A DNA stretch of 5,234 nt from Nitrospirota bacterium (lineage in GTDB: Bacteria > Nitrospirota > JAOUDF01), in contig JAOUDF010000173.1 in assembly GCA_029859385.1 (NCBI GenBank), positions 1 to 5,234 of the forward strand. Reading direction: 5' to 3'. The position numbers and the translations under genes were made by a program. Under the pieces are notes generated by a model. It saw only the letters and a program-made list of their open reading frames with translations, searched no databases and was not told the origin of the DNA. This document shows, in pieces, positions 1 to 5,234 of this stretch (position 1 is its first letter; each line of letters begins with the position of its first letter).

Positions 1-1092
1 GGCATCGGTGGCATCGTGACCGGTTTCGACAAAAATGTAGCGGGAACCACTATCTATGATTGGAATGCCATGACCGCTGCCATCGGTGACAGGAATGCCG
101 TGTTGACACCGCGGACCAATAACGAAATTTACAATGGCGGATTCGTTTCCGCCATCTCGGTGCCGCGTAATGGAGCAGCACTCTCTGACCTGACTTTATT
201 GACCAACGTCGTTGCAGGTGATGTGAGACTGAGACTTTATCGAAATGACGGCATGCTGGATGGCATATCCAGCATCGCCGGCACGATAGGAGGATATTTT
301 AACAACGTGACGGGAACAAGCATCTCCGGAACACCCCAAACGCATACCCTGAATGCTGTTAACCTTAATGCATCAAATTCTTACTACGTTGATGACAACG
401 CCTTCGTAAATACCTCCCTAGGTGTATCAGGAAACGTAGGCGGCAATGGAATAACTGACGTCACCGGCGGCGATTTTCTCGGAACCAATCCCAACCTGTG
501 GGATGCGCCTGCGACAAACGACCCCAACAATATTAACATCATCTCATACGGCCACCTTACCTGGGGCTACTGGGCCGCGGAGTATACCGCGGCAGGGACG
601 CAGTATAACATTACGCCCGGTTCCTACTGGCTGGCCGGGCAGCTGACTCCTAACGGAAGCGTGCCGATCACCGGCACAGGCACCTATACCGGCCCAGCTA
701 TGGGACAGGCTTATCAAAAAACGGGCAGTCCCGCATTCTATACCCTGAAAGGGACTACCAACCTTACCGCAGACTTCAGTACCGGCGCCTTGAATGCTAC
801 TCTTACCATGAGCGGTTACACGGACCCCAACAATATTGCAACGCAGAAGAACTGGACGATTCAATGCTCAGGCTGTAACTTTACGGTAGGCAATAACAGC
901 TTTGGTGGAAATCCTTCTGTAACAATCAATGGCGTGAACTACGGAACAGCGGGCTCTGCCATGAACGGGGCTTTCTTTACCACCTTTGACAGTAAAACCG
1001 CCTCTGATGTCCCGGCAGGAGCTGTCGGAGGCAACTGGTCATTCAACGGTGCCAATGATGCCGCTACTGGTATATTCGTAGGCAAGAAATAA
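1..1092 (+). CDS. C-terminal part of a large exported beta-rich protein (FecR-associated / TbpB-barrel-like), 5' truncated by the window
   Basis: The frame is open from base 1 to TAA at 1090-1092, giving 363 residues; the true start lies upstream, and the GTG at 16 is only an internal codon. The protein is rich in Gly, Asn, Thr and Ser, with few charged residues, as in secreted or outer-surface beta proteins. A segment around window residues 183-217 has a YGHLTWGYW stretch followed by YNITPGSYWLAG. The region 253-268 (TTNLTADFSTGALNATL) and the end 321-363 (MNGAFFTTF, then VGGNWSF and GIFVGKK) resemble the repeating strands of the TbpB-like C-terminal barrel, where GxFxGxK-type endings are typical. 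A CSGC pair (Cys289 and Cys292) could form a disulfide. From recall, FecR-domain proteins with such tails often precede CHASE2 cyclases in Geobacter relatives; no FecR domain is visible here, so that part is inferred. It overlaps the cyclase start by one base. Alternative: another autotransporter-like or adhesin-like protein. Confidence 0.8.
   Translation, partial: GIGGIVTGFDKNVAGTTIYDWNAMTAAIGDRNAVLTPRTNNEIYNGGFVSAISVPRNGAALSDLTLLTNVVAGDVRLRLYRNDGMLDGISSIAGTIGGYFNNVTGTSISGTPQTHTLNAVNLNASNSYYVDDNAFVNTSLGVSGNVGGNGITDVTGGDFLGTNPNLWDAPATNDPNNINIISYGHLTWGYWAAEYTAAGTQYNITPGSYWLAGQLTPNGSVPITGTGTYTGPAMGQAYQKTGSPAFYTLKGTTNLTADFSTGALNATLTMSGYTDPNNIATQKNWTIQCSGCNFTVGNNSFGGNPSVTINGVNYGTAGSAMNGAFFTTFDSKTASDVPAGAVGGNWSFNGANDAATGIFVGKK
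253..275. repeat. 9-bp perfect inverted repeat inside the surface-protein gene
   Basis: ATGCTGGAT and ATCCAGCAT are separated by the five bases GGCAT, giving a potential 9-bp stem within the coding sequence (codons for M-L-D-G-I-S-S-I). It is long for a chance hairpin in about 1 kb, but no function can be assigned. Confidence 0.6.
574..593. repeat. 7-bp perfect inverted repeat made of two CCGCGG palindromes
   Basis: GCCGCGG and CCGCGGC flank the six bases AGTATA. Because CCGCGG is itself a palindrome, the site is also a direct repeat with a 12-base period. It lies in the codons for the A-A-E-Y-T-A-A segment, so the protein sequence may simply impose it. Confidence 0.5.
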
Positions 1093-3308
1093 TGGGCAAA
1101 AGCCTCGACCGATTCCTCGGCAGCCGCCTCTTCCCCCGCGTGGTGGGAGGTGTGCTGCTGGGGGCGGCGCTGGCACTGACCCTTCCCGACCCCGCACCCC
1201 GCTTTATGGAGGCCCTTCGCCTCCTGAGTTACGATACTCTCTGCCGTCTCTATCCCGGCAAACCTTCCGGCACCCCCGTTATGATCGTCGACATCGACCT
1301 GGCCAGCCTCGAACAGGTGGGCCAATGGCCGTGGCCCCGCGACATCACGGCGGCCCTTCTTTCGCGCATTCATTCAGGTGGCCCCAAGGCGGTAGGTTTC
1401 GATATCGTCTTCGGTGAGCCGGACCGCACGTCACCGATGAACCTCCTGCAGGGGATCTCCAGCTCGGTCATGCCGCCGAACGAGGTTACGCGGTTCCTGG
1501 CCTCCCTCCCCGATCATGACGCCTTACTGGCCGAGTCGATTGGGGCAGGACCGACTGTTTTGAGCTATCCCTTCTCCTTTGACGAAGTGGACGGTGAACT
1601 GCCGCCCGCACCGCCTCCCCTTGCCCGTTTCGTAAGAGCCGGCGGCGACCCGATGCCTCATATCCCTTATGCATCCTTTCCCGACAGAAACCTCCCCGAA
1701 CTGGAGGAGCGGGCGTCGGGAATCGGCTTTTTCAACATGGTGATGTTTTCTGACGGCATTGTCCGCAGCGCGCCGTCGCTGATTGGCTGCGGCGAAGCGA
1801 TCTACCCCTCGCTTGCCATGGAGATGCTCAGGATCGGAAGCGGGCTCGACAAGGGCAACCCTATCGTCAAGACTGCCGAGAAAGGGATCGAAGCAGTCCG
1901 CGTGGGCGATATAATCATCCCCACTGATCGTCACGGGAATATATGGATAAATTTTCGGGGAGGGGCATTTACCTTTCCCTATGTTCCGGCCTGGAAGGTG
2001 CTGACAGGTGAAGTTCCCGAATCAACCTTCAAAGGGGCCTATGTCCTCGTTGGCACGTCGGCGGCCGGACTGATGGACCTCAGGGCAACCCCCTTCGACT
2101 CGGTATTCCCCGGGGTTGAAGTACATGCCCACCTGATCGACATGGCGCTGAGCGGTGATTTTCTGCGGAAGCCGGACTGGGTCCAGGGTGTCGAGCGGGT
2201 TTATCTCTTTCTGATAGGCGTTGTACTTATTGTATACCTCCCCCGGATCGGATCGCTGAAGAGCGGCCTGCTGGCACTTTCGATGATGATACTGGTTGCA
2301 GTGGTCGGTTGGTCGTCCTTTACCAACTATCGTCTCATTATCGATAGCGTCTATCCGCTCCTGGCGACCTTTGCCATTTTTTCCGCCATGACCTTTGCGA
2401 ATTACCTGCGGGAGGAGCGGGAGAAAGGCAAACTGCGCGGCGCCTTCGGGCAGTATCTTTCACCCGTCATCGTCCAGGAGCTGGCCAAACATCCGGAGCA
2501 ACTTTCCCTGGCCGGTGAAGAGCGGGAGATGACCATCCTGTTCTCGGACATCAGGGGTTTTACGTCGTTTTCAGAGGCCATGACGCCGGAGGCCCTTACC
2601 CGATTCCTCAATGAGTACATGACCCCCATGACCCACCATATCATGGACTGCCGCGGCTACGTCGACAAATACATAGGCGATGCCATCATGGCCTTCTGGA
2701 ACGCGCCGCTCGACGACCCGGCCCATGCGGCCAACGCCTGCCGCTCTGCTTTGCTCATGCAACGGACATTGGTGGAGATGGCCCCGACATGGGTGGAAAA
2801 GGGCTTGCCCGAGGTGCATATCGGCATCGGTATCAATACGGGACTTACCCGGGTGGGGAACATGGGGTCGGACCAGCGCTTCAACTATACGGTCATCGGC
2901 GACTCGGTCAACCTGGCTTCTCGGCTGGAGGGCCTGAGCAAGCGATACGGCGCGGGGATAATCGTCAGCGAGTTTACCCGGGAGCATCTCAAAAAAACGA
3001 ACCTCATAACCCGAAGGCTTGACCGGGTACGGGTTAAGGGTAAGGCCGAACCGGTTACAATCTATGAGCTCCTGGAAGAAGCAGACCGGATAACCGGCGA
3101 GCAGGTGGTTGAAATGGAGCTGTTTGACGAAGCCCTCGAGTATTTTTACGACAGGGATTTCACTACAGCCCTGGCACGTTTTTCCCGGCTGGACAAGAAT
3201 GCAGGAGGTTCTCTTCTTTGTCGAATGTATGCCGGACGGGCATTGGCATACCAGGCCTCTCCTCCGCCCGATGACTGGGACGGCGTGTTTACCCTCACGG
3301 AAAAATAG
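1092..3308 (+). CDS. CHASE2-domain class III adenylate cyclase (receptor cyclase)
   Basis: This is a complete 738-residue protein predicted to make cAMP from ATP in response to an extracytoplasmic signal. A membrane segment at about 17-31 is followed by a CHASE2 sensor at about 35-355, seen in QWPWPR (78-83), GFDIVFGEPD (102-111), GFFN...SDGIVR (212-225) and GVEVHAH (341-347). Membrane helices lie at about 369-383, 391-410 and 417-438, followed by the linker RGAFGQYLSP (449-458). The cyclase domain spans about 478-655. Metal ligands are Asp486 (FSDIRGFT) and Asp530 (KYIGD). Lys526 and Thr600 occupy the adenine-selecting positions, Asn607 and Arg611 the transition-state positions, and Lys651 is a candidate phosphate contact. 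Lys/Thr is the class IIIb adenylate-cyclase pattern. A helical, TPR-like tail (about 675-738) ends in PPPDDWDGVFTLTEK, typical of CHASE2 cyclases. The ATG overlaps the upstream stop (TAATG) without a strong Shine-Dalgarno, suggesting translational coupling. Nothing essential is missing. Product specificity (cAMP rather than cGMP) is inferred from residues only. Confidence 0.95.
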   Translation: MGKSLDRFLGSRLFPRVVGGVLLGAALALTLPDPAPRFMEALRLLSYDTLCRLYPGKPSGTPVMIVDIDLASLEQVGQWPWPRDITAALLSRIHSGGPKAVGFDIVFGEPDRTSPMNLLQGISSSVMPPNEVTRFLASLPDHDALLAESIGAGPTVLSYPFSFDEVDGELPPAPPPLARFVRAGGDPMPHIPYASFPDRNLPELEERASGIGFFNMVMFSDGIVRSAPSLIGCGEAIYPSLAMEMLRIGSGLDKGNPIVKTAEKGIEAVRVGDIIIPTDRHGNIWINFRGGAFTFPYVPAWKVLTGEVPESTFKGAYVLVGTSAAGLMDLRATPFDSVFPGVEVHAHLIDMALSGDFLRKPDWVQGVERVYLFLIGVVLIVYLPRIGSLKSGLLALSMMILVAVVGWSSFTNYRLIIDSVYPLLATFAIFSAMTFANYLREEREKGKLRGAFGQYLSPVIVQELAKHPEQLSLAGEEREMTILFSDIRGFTSFSEAMTPEALTRFLNEYMTPMTHHIMDCRGYVDKYIGDAIMAFWNAPLDDPAHAANACRSALLMQRTLVEMAPTWVEKGLPEVHIGIGINTGLTRVGNMGSDQRFNYTVIGDSVNLASRLEGLSKRYGAGIIVSEFTREHLKKTNLITRRLDRVRVKGKAEPVTIYELLEEADRITGEQVVEMELFDEALEYFYDRDFTTALARFSRLDKNAGGSLLCRMYAGRALAYQASPPPDDWDGVFTLTEK

Positions 3309-3313
3309 CTGCC

Positions 3314-3784
3314 TCAGAAGATGTTGTAGCCATGCCTCTCTGCATATATACGGATTCTTCGCGCGTGATCCTTGTCATCCTCGTTCAGTTTTTGAAATAA
3401 TTCAGCGGCGGGAGAATCGGCCTTGTTTTCCATGACCAGCTGGTAGTGAGATTCCCCGGCCGAGTCTTCCAGACTCATTGCCAGGCGCAACGCATCTTCC
3501 GGCGACGGCTTGCTGTGGCCGTACTCCCTCTTCAGCCTGGTCAGAGTGCCGTTCACCTTCCGCAAGTCCTCGATCCTCGCAAAGAGCAGCTCATCAGGGA
3601 GCATATCGGCCGTCACAAATTCAAGCCCGGCCTTCAGGAGAGCCGCATGGTTCTTTTCCTCCATGCATAACTGCCACCAGAACTCCTTGTCGTCAGGAAA
3701 GAACTCAGAGAATTGCATGTATATGTCGGCGACATTGTTTTCGAGGTTGATTGCTTCTTCAATCAGTTTCAATTCCTTGTCCAT
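3314..3784 (-). CDS. Ferritin-like / rubrerythrin-family diiron protein
   Basis: The product is 156 residues with no signal peptide, probably a cytoplasmic four-helix bundle binding two metal ions. Candidate ligands are Glu15 in helix 1, Glu43 and His46 (EKNH) in helix 2, Glu106 in helix 3, and Asp137 and His140 (DKDH) in helix 4. This follows the E...ExxH...E...ExxH ferritin/rubrerythrin layout, except that the last Glu is Asp. There is no C-terminal CxxC rubredoxin domain, so it is an erythrin-type single domain. Family members store or oxidise iron or reduce peroxide; which applies cannot be told here. The ATG at 3784 is chosen over an upstream in-frame ATG (3835) because AGGAAAGGA lies seven bases before it, and the upstream start would overlap the preceding gene and add an unlikely leader. 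It is the last gene of a probable three-gene minus-strand operon, 47 bp after the cytochrome gene. It faces the cyclase gene tail to tail with 5 bp between stops. Confidence 0.88.
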   Translation of the reverse strand: MDKELKLIEEAINLENNVADIYMQFSEFFPDDKEFWWQLCMEEKNHAALLKAGLEFVTADMLPDELLFARIEDLRKVNGTLTRLKREYGHSKPSPEDALRLAMSLEDSAGESHYQLVMENKADSPAAELFQKLNEDDKDHARRIRIYAERHGYNIF

Positions 3785-3791
3785 GGCAATT

Positions 3792-3800
3792 TCCTTTCCT
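3792..3800 (-). promoter_or_regulatory. Strong ribosome binding site deciding the ferritin-like gene start
   Basis: On the minus strand the bases read AGGAAAGGA, ending seven bases before the ATG at 3784. It is the only clear Shine-Dalgarno in the right half and supports the 156-residue start over the upstream ATG. It also suggests that the ferritin-like protein is translated independently, and possibly more strongly than the two overlapping genes before it. Confidence 0.75.
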
Positions 3801-3809
3801 GCTGGAATA

Positions 3810-3827
3810 GGCAGCCGTAATGCTGCC
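3810..3827 (-). other. Intercistronic hairpin between the cytochrome and ferritin-like genes
   Basis: A perfect inverted repeat GGCAGC / GCTGCC encloses a 6-base loop, and lies four bases after the cytochrome stop codon. No T-run follows on the minus strand, so it is not a standard intrinsic terminator. It may stabilise or process the mRNA, or lower read-through of ribosomes from the upstream gene. Function is inferred; the repeat itself is seen. Confidence 0.5.
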
Positions 3828-3831
3828 CGTA

Positions 3832-4596
3832 TCAATAGTACTCCGACGCCCTGTCATCCTTCACCCGATAAAACCACATATGGCGGAGAGATATAAAAAA
3901 CTGGGCGGCAAAACTGACCCCCATGAGCGCTCCGCCAATGATCACTACATAGGCAAAGGGCTCCGACACCTTGGTTATCCACCACGATCCTATGTCGAGG
4001 TAGATAGCAATGAACGGAGTGGTGATCAGTACCCGCTTGATCCATATCTTTACATAGGTAAGAGAAAAGATGGCGCCGGTCAGCCCGAAGATGAAGGTAA
4101 GACCAAAGAGGTGGATATGCGATACCCTGACCAGCGTACCGATGGAAACTCCGGTACTTTTAACTGCCGTCTTTTTCACCCCATCAAACGTTGTAAGGTT
4201 GGGGATGTGCGGATTGCTTTCGTTATGGCAGAAAACGCACCGCTCTTCAAGTATCGGCTTGATCGCGGACTGGTAAGCCGCCTCCTGACCACCCTCCTCT
4301 ATCCAGTGGAATATCCTGGCCCTCGACGATTCATCGATCTTGTCGGCCATTGGTCCCTTGAGTGCAAGCTCAAGGCGTGTAGAGATGTCGCCGCGGTAGG
4401 CGATCATAATGTCTTTCGGGGAGAGGCCCGGCTTGCCGTCAAGCCCCACATGAGTCTCCCATATGAGGATCATTGCAAAGAGATAGCCCAGGCCCAAGGT
4501 CAGGAGGACAAAGGTGCACAGAAGCCTCTGGCTTGGCGAAAGGTCATGAAACCTGGGATACTCTTTTCTCACGGGGCTTCTCCCTATCTCGCTCAT
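3832..4596 (-). CDS. Membrane-anchored monoheme c-type cytochrome-like protein, uncharacterised family
   Basis: The product has 254 residues. A cytoplasmic N-terminus with several basic residues precedes helix 1 (about 25-45). A loop of about 110 residues carries one heme c attachment site, Cys120-Val-Phe-Cys123-His124. Three more membrane helices follow, at about 160-183, 189-207 and 213-236, and the tail is short. With helix 1 as an uncleaved anchor, the CxxCH loop would face the periplasm, as heme c maturation requires. Conserved-looking histidines in or near the membrane (His160 and His162 in HIHLFG, His239 in LRHMW) could ligate a further heme or a quinone site; this is inference. The loop motif RGDIST...ALKGPM (68-83) is also distinctive. 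The start ATG (4596-4594) overlaps the stop of the ChaN/PDZ gene as ATGA, with no clear Shine-Dalgarno, so translation is probably coupled. I believe relatives occur in Geobacter-type genomes under uninformative or wrong names, but I cannot name a function. Electron transfer at the inner membrane is the likely theme. Confidence 0.85.
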   Translation of the reverse strand: MSEIGRSPVRKEYPRFHDLSPSQRLLCTFVLLTLGLGYLFAMILIWETHVGLDGKPGLSPKDIMIAYRGDISTRLELALKGPMADKIDESSRARIFHWIEEGGQEAAYQSAIKPILEERCVFCHNESNPHIPNLTTFDGVKKTAVKSTGVSIGTLVRVSHIHLFGLTFIFGLTGAIFSLTYVKIWIKRVLITTPFIAIYLDIGSWWITKVSEPFAYVVIIGGALMGVSFAAQFFISLRHMWFYRVKDDRASEYY

Positions 4597-5234
4597 CGCC
4601 GATCGGTTTCGTTGAATTCCAGCTCATAGTTTACCACGGCACCTGATCTTTCCAGGGCCACCTTCAACTTGTCCCCCACTTTCTTTCCCCGAAGGGTATA
4701 GGTAAGGTCGGCGAAGGTCTTTGTTTCATCACCGTCTACCTTCAGAATAATGTCACCAGCCAGAATCCCTACCCGTTCTGCCGCGGATTTCGGGGCCACC
4801 GCCAGCACATTCACCCTCCCTCCTTCGTCGGAAACCTGGACTCCCATCATCACCTTACCCCCCTCAAGGCCCTTGAAGTCAACAGCCCACATGAAGTCAG
4901 CGGTCAACAGTGGCAGATCGGGCATATCGATATCCATCATTCGGGGGTGAGATCCATCGTTTTTCCCGTTTGCGTCCTTGTCATTGGCCTTTCCTTCTGC
5001 CTTTTCCAGACTATAGAGGCGCGGGGTAATGGGCATTACTATGGAATAGCTGGCCGGATGTCGCCTGAAAGCCCGTTTCGGGATACCCAGCCCATACTGA
5101 ACATGACCGCCCCCTGCAAGCACGACCATCTTGTGATCCCTGTTCGCCTTCAGATAATTGGCAACACTCTCCGCCATGGTTTCATCCCACAGGAGCTGGA
5201 CCTGCAAAAACCTCTCAACCCCGGAACCATGAGT
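4593..5234 (-). CDS. ChaN-family (heme-binding uptake, Tiki superfamily) protein with C-terminal PDZ domain, N-terminus beyond the window
   Basis: The frame is open from the window edge to TGA (4595-4593), giving 213 visible residues; the TTG at 5207 is only an internal Leu codon, since in-frame residues continue upstream to 5234. Visible residues 8-68 match the end of the ChaN/DUF399 domain: RFLQVQLLWDETMAESVANYL, then VVLAGGGHVQYGLGIP with the second GxxH motif of the Tiki superfamily (Gly41 to His44). The first motif and any lipoprotein signal would be upstream. A charged, probably flexible linker (about 78-97) leads to a PDZ domain at about 128-207, with VGILAGDIILKVDG forming the classic GD-ILKVNG-like strand. 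ChaN binds heme in Campylobacter, while Tiki relatives include metalloproteases; which role applies here is open. PDZ domains often bind protein C-termini, possibly recruiting an envelope partner. The stop overlaps the start of the cytochrome gene, which fits a shared function in heme or redox handling at the envelope. Confidence 0.85.
   Translation of the reverse strand, partial: THGSGVERFLQVQLLWDETMAESVANYLKANRDHKMVVLAGGGHVQYGLGIPKRAFRRHPASYSIVMPITPRLYSLEKAEGKANDKDANGKNDGSHPRMMDIDMPDLPLLTADFMWAVDFKGLEGGKVMMGVQVSDEGGRVNVLAVAPKSAAERVGILAGDIILKVDGDETKTFADLTYTLRGKKVGDKLKVALERSGAVVNYELEFNETDRR

Noticed and set aside
16..18. GTG at 16 as the start of the first gene
   Set aside because: The frame stays open to base 1, no ribosome binding site can be seen, and the protein begins in mid-domain, so the gene is cut by the window edge.
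2571..2987. Open frames opposite the cyclase catalytic domain
   Set aside because: GC-rich coding DNA gives such antisense frames routinely. They have no family motifs and the plus frame is certain.
3300..3332. Weak stem (TGGCT / AGCTA) followed by five T on the minus strand after the ferritin-like gene
   Set aside because: It has only five pairs, one of them G-U, and a 17-base loop. This is too weak to call an intrinsic terminator.
3785..3835. Upstream start for the ferritin-like gene at 3835, adding 17 residues
   Set aside because: It would overlap the cytochrome gene and lacks a ribosome binding site; the ATG at 3784 has a strong one and begins right at the family's first helix.
3820..4629. 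A 269-codon open frame on the plus strand, opposite the membrane cytochrome gene
   Set aside because: Its protein is low in recognisable motifs and highly charged, and it overlaps the ends of three convincing minus-strand genes. The minus frame has membrane helices and a CxxCH site, so the plus frame is an antisense shadow.
5205..5207. TTG at 5207 as the start of the ChaN/PDZ gene
   Set aside because: The frame continues to the window end with residues (G-V-E-R-F) that fit the ChaN domain, and a start here would cut that domain.

Overview
The window looks like chromosomal DNA from a Gram-negative, redox-active bacterium, most likely a Geobacter-like member of the Desulfuromonadia. That placement is an inference from the protein set: a CHASE2 adenylate cyclase behind a FecR-type surface protein, a membrane-anchored c-type cytochrome with a CxxCH site, a ferritin-like diiron protein and a ChaN/PDZ protein. 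No rRNA or other taxonomic marker is present. Almost every base is coding. The only gene-free stretch of any size is the 47 bp between positions 3785 and 3831. I see no tRNA, rRNA, CRISPR array, insertion sequence or origin.

Left half, plus strand: the window opens inside the 3' part of a large Gly/Asn/Thr-rich protein. Its visible 363 residues look like an exported, beta-rich surface protein ending in a barrel that resembles the TbpB-type lipoprotein domain. Its stop codon overlaps the start of the next gene by one base (TAATG). That gene is a complete 738-residue receptor cyclase: N-terminal membrane segment, extracytoplasmic CHASE2 sensor, three membrane helices, class III nucleotide cyclase domain and a short TPR-like tail. 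The two genes are probably translationally coupled. The arrangement suggests that the surface or periplasmic protein works with the CHASE2 sensor to control cAMP synthesis.

Right half, minus strand, read from right to left: the C-terminal part of a ChaN-family (heme-binding/Tiki superfamily) protein with a C-terminal PDZ domain; then, with an ATGA overlap, a 254-residue four-helix membrane protein with one CxxCH heme c site; then, after 47 bp carrying a 6-bp hairpin and a strong ribosome binding site, a 156-residue ferritin/rubrerythrin-like protein. These three appear to be one operon with a heme, iron and redox theme. The membrane cytochrome belongs to no characterised family I can name, and it is the best candidate here for undescribed biology.

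The plus and minus operons converge with only 5 bp between their stop codons (3309-3313), and no convincing terminator fits between them. No promoter of either operon is visible, because both begin outside the window.
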